From Carposina sasakii (taxonomy: Eukaryota > Arthropoda > Insecta > Lepidoptera > Carposinidae), in contig CP053167.1 in NCBI GenBank assembly GCA_014607495.2, forward strand, positions 1,116,001-1,180,000: 64,000 nucleotides of DNA, written 5' to 3'. Positions 53,503 through 63,537 of this stretch are shown here, piece by piece. The translations under genes were made by a program, and so were the position numbers. The notes beneath the pieces were generated by a model. The model had not been told where the DNA came from and did no database searches. It saw only the letters and a program-made list of their open reading frames with translations. Numbering within the stretch: position 1 is the first letter of the stretch; the number at the start of each line of letters is the position of its first letter.

Positions 53503-54414
53503 ATGTAATATATTTTACAAACATGAACTCACATAGCGTACCTAAGCTATGTTTTGTGTGGTATAATGCTATTCTGGAATATGTTTACATGTAAATAGGA
53601 AACTATTTATTTACTAAAAAAAACACATCACATAACATAAATACACATAACGTAATAATTAATTAATTATAAAGAACTCTTAATAATTTTAATTAAATAT
53701 TTAATTGGACAAAGAAAATAAGACTGCCAGAAACATTTCCATGTAAAATGTTGCCCATCCTTGAACTATCAAAATGTACCTACTTAGATCTTATGTAGAA
53801 CCCAAGTTTCTGACTCTACACGCCTTAACTCTACAAGACCTAATTTCATGAATCCTACACCATAGTCAAAATTTTTATCTTGGCCGTTTTAAACAAGACA
53901 AAGAATAATCTTGTATCTTACAGAAACTTCTTTCAGCAAACTACTGCAGGTGAGAATTTTCATTCTCAAGACATTTTTAAAATATGCTCATTTAAAATGG
54001 GTCATTGAAAGTTCTTCACTTAATCTTTCAAACGCTCCGTTTTCATTTTATATCTGCGAAGTAAAAACAAGTTTTAATAAGCTCCTACTTGTAGCTCGCA
54101 GGTTTTACAGAACGTGCCCTGACTTAATTCACTTTTCGAGATAAAATACTAAATCGTGGGCGAACTACTAAAAATGCTCTAAAAAATCATGTACACTGCG
54201 TGGTATAGTATTTGTCGTAGGCGACAATTTGGGGTTGTCATTGTCATCCATATCCATGTTACAATAGAATTTAAACATTGCGTAAAATTTGACAGATATT
54301 CCCATTTTGCCATAAATTTTAAACAATGTCTAACTTAAGACGCACTTTTGTAATAACACCGCAACAGATCATTTCATGACTTGCTGTTTGAACAGGACAT
54401 CGTAAATAGGTGCA
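53503..54414. other. Unassigned stretch
   Basis: The first bases (TATGTAATATATTTTACAAA, CATGAACTCA) duplicate 52,830-52,860 with the 'CTAAGCTATGTTTTGTGT' motif, so the Helitron inserted into or duplicated ~75 bp of flank. No gene recognised in the remainder. Confidence 0.5.
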
Positions 54415-54520
54415 GCAAATAGGTCACCGATCTTTTAGCTAGCTTAATGTGGGTAATCTCCTTCGTGATCCTGTAGTTCTGGATACCCCATTTTGTTAAC
54501 AGCTGTGTGTATGTATAATT
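54415..54520 (-). repeat. Family B repeat, 5' part
   Basis: GGTCACCGATCTTTTAGCTA, TCTCCTTCGTGATCCTGTAG, TTCTGGATACCCCATTTTGT, TAACAGCTGTGTGTATGTAT: one of few copies showing the 5' end. Confidence 0.65.
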
Positions 54521-55464
54521 CTGAAAGTTAGGCCAACATAAAAAAACCTCTGCTAAAGATAAGATATATCGGAACCAGTGTAAACCTACCGATCCTACCA
54601 TACATGGTTTTTCGACTGTTTCGGACACGATTTTCAGAAAGAATACGATTCCTGATTCGGTGCACCATCTTTTTCACTCCTCGCGACTTCAAAAGTCACG
54701 TCTTTCGGCAACTTCAACCTATTACCTAGTTCGATGCAACTCCGCAAGTAGTTTTATAAGTTACAACAGCCGTGTGAAGAATAGACTAAAAGAAATTGCA
54801 CATCTTACGACTTTTTGTGAGTTTTCAATTCAAACTCGTTCGTTTGGTCGAGTCAGCAATTTGGGGGCAGATCAGACGACGCCGGTCGCGCGACTACTAA
54901 TTATTATAGCGTTGTATGGTCTTCGTATGTGTGGTGTCTAGTTTGGTAGCTTACAGACACCACGGTCGCGTCACTAGTTGCGTTGCCATGGTCGCCAGGT
55001 ATAAAATAGCCCTAACAGTATGCCAGGGTTACCTACCGGAATACAAATAAAGCCATTGCGCAACGAAATATTTAATTGGATTTCGCTAGAGCACATGTAT
55101 ACAGCTACTTTTAACTGTTTTCAATTTAGTTCCACTCTCTGCAGTAAGGTTAATTTCGCTTTAAACTCTCGCGTGATCTTTTATTGTAGTTGGTTAGAAT
55201 ATGCGGCGTGGACTTTCCGACCAACGTGAATAACTGTACGTGTGGGGCATAACTACAGGGTGACAAGTCGGCAAAATGCTACGGGACTCGAACCGAAAGG
55301 GCCTGGTTAAAAGAGAGTCTCAACTCCCAACATTATGTACGGTGGCGTGTGATGAATTTGCCACGGGCCTCGAACCTATCAGTGAGACAGAGATGATGTA
55401 TTAAAAAAAACTCCAATAAACGATTTACGCCATAAGTGTGTCAAGTGTGTGGATGGATATTAAG
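54521..55464. other. Unassigned, mostly unique stretch
   Basis: 54,660-54,941 is a 93-codon frame with no recognisable domain. GGTATAAAATAGCCC at 54,997-55,011 is a good TATA box match in a GC-richer context (GCGTTGCCATGGTCGCCAGG), but no initiator lies at the right distance. Low confidence as promoter. Confidence 0.35.
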
Positions 55465-55628
55465 GATGAGGTAGACCAAAGAAGTGTTGGATGAACTGTG
55501 TGAGGGAGGATATGCGTGTACTGGGAGGATATGAGCAATTAAATGACGGATAATAAGGATGAATGGAAGAAAAGAACATATTCCGTCGACCCCAAATAAA
55601 TGGGAACAGGGCAGCAAGATGATGAAAC
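55465..55628 (+). mobile_element. LINE-C 3' end
   Basis: The frame reads KKCWMNCVREDM, then stops. GGATGAATGGAAGAAAAGAA, CATATTCCGTCGACCCCAAA, TAAATGGGAACAGGGCAGCA follow, ending GATGATGA. The minus-strand open frames here are shadows. Confidence 0.7.
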
Positions 55629-55649
55629 GATTTACCCCCTGCACTCATA

Positions 55650-55790
55650 GTAACTAGCACCTAATCAGGGACGTTCTCTCAGACGATGAGTTAGCAACTT
55701 GCTGCACAGATCTTTAACATATTGCATCGCTATACTAAACGTGTCTGTGGGATGTCGGTCCTGCAGTTCTGCCTCATTTTGGGAACACCG
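55650..55790 (-). repeat. Family B repeat
   Basis: ATCAGGGACGTTCTCTCAGA, CGATGAGTTAGCAACTTGCT, GCACAGATCTTTAACATATT, CTGTGGGATGTCGGTCCTGC, AGTTCTGCCTCATTTTGGGA. Confidence 0.65.
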
Positions 55791-55919
55791 CCGTGTGATG
55801 TAAGAAGTTGCCTATTTACTTTCTTGATAAAAGGGCGAGGCAAAGCTGCCAGCGTTCTGGGCACCCTTCGGGTAGACAGCAACATTGTAAGTATATTTAA
55901 TTTTCTTTAGAGCTATTTT

Positions 55920-56004
55920 GTGACTATGAAAACACCCTGTGGCAGTAGCCTTGTGGCGTGACCTGGGGGAGGCCAGCAATGGACTGTAATAGGCTGACGA
56001 AGAA
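55920..56004 (+). mobile_element. SINE-1, 5'-truncated
   Basis: GTGACTATGAAAACACCCTG, TGGCAGTAGCCTTGTGGCGT, GACCTGGGGGAGGCCAGCAA, TGGACTGTAATAGGCTGACG, AAGAAGG: the 3' ~85 bp only, with a small deletion. Confidence 0.8.
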
Positions 56005-56649
56005 GGTTAGCTCTACATTATCTCTTCAATAAGGTCTAATATCACCTGAGAGAGAGTCAACAAGATCCTAAAACTACCTACCTGAAAACTAATGTCCAAT
56101 TTAACCAAACATATAGTGAAACGACTTCTACGAAAAAAATGCGACTGTATCTGAGTGCGCTTCAGAAATGTTGCAATTCCTCTAAATATTAGTACCTGCA
56201 GTGAATGTCCAACATTTTACTATCAAAGTAATTTTACACAGGCCTGCATAGTTCGTCTCATAGCTTTATCATACAGTTCTGCAGTTTGACGAACTAGTTC
56301 GCTGATGGAATTTCAGAAAGTTCATTGTTTAATGGAACTACAAGTCGGGTTGTACGAGTATGTGGTATTACGTGTTGAATGTATGATAGTAAGTAACTAT
56401 TGGATTGGAATCGAGAAATGCAACTCTGCATATTTGCTATCGTTATCTTAGTGATAACTTTTGAGATGTTAATAGGTACTTTGTTCTCTTTGGCATAACT
56501 AACTAGCTGTTATTTTTCAATAATTAGTTCATGAGTGTGTTTGAAGATTTCAGTCAAAGATTAATCATAGGTAGAGCGAAAGTTACTTGGGCCATATTTA
56601 CACCTAAAGTCCCAGTATGATAATAAAGAACATCAAATTCTTTATTATA
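56005..56649. other. Unassigned stretch
   Basis: No coding or repeat signal recognised. Confidence 0.4.
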
Positions 56650-56909
56650 CAGGGTGTAACAAAAAGGGTATGTTAAGCGAAAAGCTATGTAAATATCCCA
56701 CCGTAGAGAACCTATCCACAAAATTTGAGACCTGAAATCACATGTTTATTTTTCCCGATAGTATGGAGAATTTTTAAATATCTCAGGAATTTTCATACAA
56801 TCTTGAAAAATAAAAATGTGATTTCGAGTCTCAAATTTTGGAAATAGGTTCTCTATAGTGGGCTATTTACATAGCTTTTCTTTTAACATACCCTTTCTGT
56901 TACACCCTG
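56650..56909. mobile_element. MITE-A copy 5, complete
   Basis: 260 bp, TA-flanked, CAGGGTGTAACAAAAAGGGT to ACCCTTTCTGTTACACCCTG, with both ~110-bp arms. With 30,086-30,345 it defines the full-length element. Confidence 0.9.
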
Positions 56910-56910
56910 T

Positions 56911-57806
56911 ATAGAACCTTTATTATATAGAACCCTCTAGCTAGAATGTGTCGGAAGTATGAGGAGATTGCTTATAACGATGAACTTGATATTTTTAATT
57001 GCAATGTGAGTCGGTACAAAAAACATATCCACAGCATCCTCAGCACTACGTCATGTACATGAACGTAACGTGTATTTTACATTCAGTCTTGTTTTTTATT
57101 GTAGTTGCACATAGTATGTAAGTATATGTATAGCAGTGATAGCAGGAATATATTAGTATAATTTTTTTAATGTTACCATTTCGATTAAGCTTAATTAATT
57201 GTGCATACACGCCTAGTACACTAAGTTAGGGTAAAAACTGTACTGTTCTGAGATATTAAATATTTTTACTTTGTGTCTGTTGTGTTGCCTTAATAAAAAA
57301 ATTAATAAAAAATGTAGCTAAATAAGATTTCCAAACGCCTTTGTAAATTAGGAGCAGTAGCCAATTTAAGCCACAAAACACCGTTCGGTTGACCCAGACG
57401 GAGATGAAGGACCACCCGGATAAGTTTTAGCCAGATTGGGCCACTGAAGCGGGAACAAGATAAGTGTGGGCGCAAATGGGTGAGGCTATGCCCAGCTTTG
57501 GGACACGGTGTAGGCATTTTAAAAAATCAGTTGTAGCGATACCTTCCAAGCGGACAATGCCGCGGACGTCCCATAGTATCATAATAAACTTTAATAAAAC
57601 CCTGCTTCAGATAGATTTATGCTGTAGGTAATTCAGTTATTTCAAAGTTAATTTATTCCTGGCCCAGTTTTATTGCTGGAAGTTTAAATTATATACTTAA
57701 TTATGAATGCAATTTCAAATTGTAAAGCAGCTTCACGGGCATTTATAAATTGCAATAAGTTGTGAAGCTCCACTATTTACTTAATGGCTGCACTGTTGTT
57801 TTAGAT
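56911..57806. other. Unassigned stretch
   Basis: 57,340-57,525 is GC-richer (GGAGATGAAGGACCACCCGG, GCTATGCCCAGCTTTGGGAC) and looks like an old LINE or SINE end, but no family could be assigned. The minus-strand 71-codon frame there has no recognised motif. Confidence 0.4.
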
Positions 57807-57983
57807 CAGTGGTTCCCAAAGTGGTCCAGGTAGACCCCCAGGAGACTCGAGGGGGGTCTACGTTGGCGTGATAAAATTGAGGTTCACAATTAATTTGTAT
57901 GTGATGTAGGCCTGTAGGGGGTCCACCAGAACCAGTAAACTTTTGAAAGGGGTCTACGAGAAATAAAAGTTTGGGAACCTCTG
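57807..57983. mobile_element. hAT-type MITE with perfect 8-bp target duplication
   Basis: 177 bp, from CAGTGGTTCCCAAAGTGGTC to AAAAGTTTGGGAACCTCTG; the outer 15-16 bp are inverted repeats of the hAT consensus type CAGxGGTTCCCAAA. TTTTAGAT flanks both sides (57,799-57,806 and 57,984-57,991). Inside, GTAGACCCCC and GGGGGGTCTAC form a further hairpin. Confidence 0.9.
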
Positions 57984-58064
57984 TTTTAGATGCTCATAGA
58001 CTTCGAAATAAATAATCCTGTGCTTGACAGATGCTTTATTTACTTACTTACCACCTACATATAT

Positions 58065-58245
58065 TAGTTGCATCTCCTTTCGTGGATGTCGTAAGAGGAA
58101 CTCGGCAATTCTCTCAGGCGATGAGCTAGCAACTTGTCACTGATCTTCTGTCTTACGACATCTAGCCACGCTATGTGAAATGTGACCGTGGGACCTCCAT
58201 TAACATCCCGCAGTTCTGGATACCAGAACATAAGAATAAAGATAC
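58065..58245 (-). repeat. Family B repeat, near complete
   Basis: AGTTGCATCTCCTTTCGTGG, ATGTCGTAAGAGGAACTCGG, CAATTCTCTCAGGCGATGAG, CTAGCAACTTGTCACTGATC, CATCCCGCAGTTCTGGATAC. Confidence 0.75.
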
Positions 58246-58758
58246 TTCCGTTTCTGATCACTCAAAGATACAAATTCCGAAGCCTACAAGAACTTCATCT
58301 TTCTTATAACTCAATAGATATTCCCCAATTTAACATTTCGCCCTAATTTAATTAGAGGCCGTCAGAAAAATCCAGAAAATTATAGATCCTCCTTCCTTTT
58401 TCTCATCTTTGTTGTAAAGTCAGACATTTCCGATTTATCTCTTCAACTAAATAAAACAACCAATAAAAACAATCCGTGAAGCTTTGCGAAAACAGGATTT
58501 ACAAGAAAAAACAACCCCTAGGGGAAAGATGGAGGAGTACGAGAGAAACGCCAAGAGACCCTTAAGTGTCGTTTTAAACATGTCCAACTGTACTTTCTAA
58601 GAAAAATAAAGATATACGCTTTTTCCCATGCGCTTACACTGACTAAAAATACCCTGTGTTGAGTGGGTGTATTGTTTTAAATTTATCATAACATAATACT
58701 CGTATGGGGTAAGTTAATTTAAATTGACTCGTCTAACAATGCATTTTCTTTGTTTCAG

Positions 58759-58800
58759 GTACTTGATTTCTACAATATGCTGGTGAAATAAACTGTTGGT
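58759..58800 (+). other. Candidate 3' exon start
   Basis: A strong acceptor, TTTTCTTTGTTTCAG, ends at 58,758. The following sequence is open in one frame for ten residues (VLDFYNMLVK) and stops at TAA inside AATAAA (58,787-58,792). Its frame continues that of the 31.9-kb candidate exon (phase 0 to 0). It may be an alternative last exon or a chance acceptor. No donor or firm poly(A) site follows. Confidence 0.25.
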
Positions 58801-58874
58801 ATAGCTACATACTTCTAAATAAGATCAAATTTAGTCCCATTTTTAATTGATTTTCGGATTAGCATCTATGTACT

Positions 58875-59010
58875 TGTATCTTTGCATGCTAGGTGCTTGG
58901 ATCTGGCTTCTCGTTGCGACTGTAATGGCTTGTTTTCGTGACCATGAGTCGGCAGATCCGAGGGTCAGCGGAGGGTGTAGGGCCCGGTGGTGGGCGAGCC
59001 CTCGATGGAA
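58875..59010 (+). repeat. Family G repeat, long copy
   Basis: TTTGCATGCTAGGTGCTTGG, ATCTGGCTTCTCGTTGCGAC, CGTGACCATGAGTCGGCAGA, TCCGAGGGTCAGCGGAGGGT, GTAGGGCCCGGTGGTGGGCG. Confidence 0.7.
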
Positions 59011-59248
59011 AGATAATAGAGACACGTTAAAATAATTCCAAATGCTGTTGAACCAACTATTAAAAAATATTTTCCATCACATATTCAGAGATAACTGGAT
59101 TCAAAGGCGAACGGTTCAGGGATGTTATTTCTGGATTGAATTTTCGGGATTGGATTGTAATTACCCGACTGCGTCAGATGGTGGGTTATGTACTACTTTT
59201 CTTTTCATATTCTCTTGTATCAGAAAGGTATACTAAATGAATATTTAT

Positions 59249-59303
59249 ACACCTCACCTCACCACACCTCACCTCACCTCACCACACCTCACCTCACCAC
59301 ACA
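59249..59303 (+). repeat. CACCT/CACCA minisatellite
   Basis: About eleven 5-bp units (CACCT with periodic CACCA), giving a higher-order 15- or 20-bp pattern, followed by ACATACC. Confidence 0.9.
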
Positions 59304-59324
59304 TACCTATACATATACTGCTTC

Positions 59325-59487
59325 CGCCGAAATAGGACAGCCACGTTCAGCATAGCAGTGACAGATCTAAACTATCAGTGACAAGTTGCTAGCTCATCGC
59401 CTGAGAGATTGCTCTAATTTGTTAGTCGACTCATACGCCATGCACAGAAGGAGATGCAGCTGATCTATTCTAGTATATGCCGCATTT
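59325..59487 (+). repeat. Family B repeat
   Basis: GACAGCCACGTTCAGCATAG, ATCAGTGACAAGTTGCTAGC, TTAGTCGACTCATACGCCAT, GATGCAGCTGATCTATTCTA, GTATATGCCGCATTTG. Confidence 0.7.
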
Positions 59488-59749
59488 GGACGCGGATTTG
59501 TAATATCACCGAATGAGTAACACTAAATGCAGTGTTTGCATTTGTTGCCTATATGATATAGGTAGCACATAAGTAGTCACAGTTAAGTAAGTACCTACCT
59601 ACACACTATTGACATGTAGTCAACACATAAAGCTCATGATACAATAATATTATGTCGATCACTCTCTCGATCCATATCAACATACTGACGGCTAGCCTGG
59701 CGCCGTACGCCATCTTTGTTTTTTTAAGGTTACTTGTGCGTTTCACCGT

Positions 59750-59860
59750 ATAGTTCCGATGGATGATGGCGCTAGTTACTGCGTATATGACCTCATTTTC
59801 TGTGTCACTGCATATAAATAATGTTAGTTTCGAAATCAGGCATAGGCATTATTCTATGAA
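59750..59860. repeat. Family J dispersed repeat
   Basis: GATGGATGATGGCGCTAGTT, ATGACCTCATTTTCTGTGTC, TTAGTTTCGAAATCAGGCAT, ending TATGAAACGGCCTCTAG. Confidence 0.55.
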
Positions 59861-62800
59861 ACGGCCTCTAGTGTTGTAATACGATACCTCTGTTTGTGAG
59901 GCTGTCAGTAATTGATGAGCGCATGGCAGAAAGTCGTGGGTTTTTATGCAGCTTGGAGAATTTTTAATGTTGAAGACGATTCTTGCTGCATTGCAAAGCA
60001 GATGTCGTTACAGAAACATTGGAGCTATAAATGATTCAAAACTAGGTACCTGAAAACCTTCAAGTCATTAAATAGTGCACACATAATATAGTCCAGCCCT
60101 TTAGTTGGGCAGAAGTGTGCAAATTATGTATATAATAGTATTTAAGCACTATGGACCGCGGTGGCGTTTTAGCGTTTTTGCCTTTCCATTGTCGATAGTA
60201 CAGTCAAGCCATTCAGAAAATTGGCAAAGAAGTGTGCGAATATACCTACTTTATACTATTTGTCTAATTAAGTGCCACGTGGTAAAAGGTTGGCCTACCG
60301 CCGCTTTTCAGACACTAATATAACATTACATAAGGACCAGCGACGAACCCAATGGGAAAAATTACCGAGTCATGCTCGATAGATTTGTAAATGAAGCTAT
60401 TGTACACTTCATTTAATTTGAATAACTCGCGTAGACGTTTTACATCAAAATATTATATCATCTAAGTTGGCAGTTTGCATGACCAATGTCTTTGCCAGAA
60501 ATGCAAAATGGTGACTGGCCTTTTTTACAGTAAAACATTAACGTGAATTTTATAGGAAACAATATCATAATTTTTGAAGCAATAGCTTTTAATGTTGTTT
60601 CTCTTTACAGGTTAGTGATTAATAAAATACTTAGTACATAAGTGTATAAATCTTTGATAAAAATAAATTTCTCTTTACAGAGCAACAACTAAACTTTTTG
60701 TTTCAATAAATTACATTATTACAAATTTATGAGTATGAGATCTGTTAAAAGATTATAAACACACCAAAACTAAATTTAATATTACCTATTGAGGCAGATA
60801 ATGTAATAATCACTTGCTCCAAATCCATCAGATAACATTCATAAGATAGGCGTTTAAAACTCAATAGCTTAAGTTAAGACACATAAAATATTTTTCTTAC
60901 TAAATCATTTAAACCATCCTTAATCCAAGATCAACTGATCCAACCTATACATCATTATTATTATACGAATCAAGAAGCCCATAACTTGTACGTTTCCGAA
61001 TAAAAACGAACTCTATTGCCTATGAGAAAAGGATTGGTCATCGTGGTATAACGCATAGTATTATAGTAAAGCCAATCAAAAACTCATTTCGGTCGAAGGG
61101 TAAACATCGCCAGGTGCGGGTGAGTAACATCTGTCGTGTGAAAGAGAGGGAATGGTATATATTTGTGCTAGAAAGAGATGAAAGAGGAACCGAAATCGTT
61201 TTGTTCGACTGGTTCTGCGGATTGATACATTCATACACTTTTATTTACTCGTCTTGAGTAGATATTAAGTATGTTCTAGCGACACTTCTCGGAAATGGCG
61301 GAATTATTTCTCGAAATGGACAAATAGGTAATTAACAATTGTAACTTTGTAATATTTTTTGGTTATAAAAGAAAATTTAAACCTCTCCCTTGTAAAATCG
61401 TGAAAATGGCGCTTAAGCGTTTTTGCTTTTCCATTGTCGATATGCTTTCACGCCTAAAAAATATTTTGAGATCGAGTTATGTAGTAGGTACTTAGACTTA
61501 ACCTTTGAACTTACTTGCCTTGATTTTATATTGTTTTTGCTTACAAACTAGTAACTTAACAAAATACATAGTAACTATTTACTTTGTCAGTTTTTCAGTT
61601 CAGCTAAAAAAATATCAGTTACAGAGGCAATGTAACACGAAATAGCGCTTAGATTCTATTTAGGCCCTAAACAAAGGCCCGAGAAGGCTATTTTTGAACC
61701 GCATGACCGATGCACTATTGCCACCTACCGATTGTGGTAAATAAAGGAATATTTCTATTTAAGAATCTAAATCTAGACTGAGAACATGATCGAAACTCCA
61801 AAACTAATATTTAATGGTAAAGTTGTTTTGTTACCTTTAAATAGGGCCTGTCCTAGATTAGTTGGGCATCATTTGTATTCTGTAGGGCTTTAATTAATGC
61901 ATACCTTAGGGCTTCACTTTCTACTGAATGCTAATTCACTTAATTAAATATTCTATGCGATGTTTGTTTAAAATTTGTATTGAATATTTATGTTAGGCTA
62001 TTGAGTTTATTGGTTGAATGGGAGGGAATTTGGGATCTTATTCAATTACTTTAATGGGCAAGATAGTTAGATGTAAGCATAGGCTTTCACTACTAACGCT
62101 AAGGTTTTGATCTAATAGCGCAGGTAGCTTTTTAATGCCGTAAATAAACTCAAGAAATTACTTTCTTAATACAAATTTTCGATGGAAATAGAAATGTAAT
62201 TGCGTGAAAAGCATTTATTTGCCGTTTCTATTATTTTCAAAGATAATAAGAGATAATGCCGGCATTAACCCATAATGATACCTGAACTGTATTTCAAACA
62301 ATTATTTTCTATTATATTAAATACTTTGTTTTTGTTACATTTAGCTATTAAGTATTCGCATGAAATATAGGCAGTACTGTAGTTTACAAAATAGCGTAAG
62401 TACTAAATCCGGGAAAAACTATTTTGAAGTAGTTATCTTTATTAGCGGTGCTTGGGTAGGTGCTATTCGAATGTAATATAATATGTGCATTTACCTACAA
62501 ATTTGCTAAACAATTTTTAACAGAATTTAACTTTAAAATAAGGTCACAGCATAAAAAAATGCAAGCTATTCAGCCGTAAACAGCTCACAAACAACTTTCC
62601 TAACTGTAAATCTGTTTGAGCTAATAAATCCACTTAGATTATATCTGAGAAATGCCCGAGTACTTCGAGCTCGTCTTCGTGACTGCAGCTAATCATAACC
62701 ATTATTTGTTGACCTCTAAGGGTCTGGCTTACTAAGTCCGTGTACGATTGTTTCCGTACTCATTTTCTATGGAGCAAAATATCTCTTTTGAACACATGAC

Positions 62801-63043
62801 CCAAAGGTATTTCGCCTAACGTAGCTTAGGAGCAGTAGCGAATTCAAGTCAAAATTATATTTAAAAAATTTATACTGATATTATTTAAATGATAACCTAG
62901 GTATGATACAAATTTTGTATGAAAGTTGAGTGTATGGTTCAGAACCGGGAATACCCCGGTTCTTTTGATAGCACTTGAGTACCGGAATTAAATATTGTGT
63001 TCCCGGTTCTTTTGGTTCTTTTGGGAATATAAATATACCTATA
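59861..63043. other. Longest repeat-poor stretch
   Basis: About 3.2 kb with little sequence shared elsewhere in the window, so it may be functional intron or intergenic DNA. 'TTTCTCTTTACAG' occurs twice (ending 60,611 and 60,680), both good splice acceptors; AATAAA follows the second at 60,704. GTTTTTGC-CTTTCCATTGTCGATA occurs at 60,171-60,196 and 61,419-61,444, a ~25-bp direct repeat. No protein frame recognised. Confidence 0.4.
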
Positions 63044-63246
63044 CAGGGTATAACAGAAAGGGTATGTTAAGCGAAAAGCTATGTAAATAGCCCACTATAG
63101 AGAACCTATTTCCAAAATTTGAGACTCGAAATCACATTTTTATTTTTCAAGATTGTATGAAAATTCCTGAGATATTAAAAAATTCTCCATACTATCGGGA
63201 AAAATAAACATGTGATTTCTGGTCTTAAATTTTGTGGATAGGTTCC
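63044..63246. mobile_element. MITE-A copy 6, right end missing
   Basis: CAGGGTATAACAGAAAGGGT start, TA-flanked; the right arm stops at TTTGTGGATAGGTTCCC, losing about 55 bp. Confidence 0.85.
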
Positions 63247-63537
63247 CCGTGTTCGAATATGGAGTTAGCACTAACTGGTAGTACATCCTCACTCAGCTTT
63301 CATGCGGTGCGTACAGCTTAAACGTATCGAAAACCTCAATAACTTCTCCCGAACCCCCTATAGTCTTCTACTAAGTACCGAAAGAACCGGTATTTCTCGG
63401 TTCTGTTCAAAGACAGTACCGAATTTCCCGGTTGTTTAAATCGGCATCAGTTCCGAAAACCCTAGTTGAGTGGTAAGCGGCGAGCAGCAGAAAGTTGCTT
63501 TTTAGGCACAAATATAACTTACGGGCACGTATGTTAC

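Noticed and set aside
54660..54941. 93-codon frame as a small host gene
   Set aside because: No domain, signal peptide or splice structure; length is within chance expectation for a GC-richer stretch in 64 kb.
54997..55011. Core promoter with TATAAAATAG
   Set aside because: No initiator at +25-30 and no transcript-like structure downstream; TATA-like strings are frequent in AT-rich DNA.
55441..55660. Two overlapping minus-strand frames of 66-67 codons
   Set aside because: Antisense of the LINE-C 3' end; hydrophobic look comes from codon bias of the sense strand.
60598..60710. Terminal exon after TTTCTCTTTACAG acceptors
   Set aside because: Two identical acceptors 69 bp apart with no open frame after either; not enough to call an exon.
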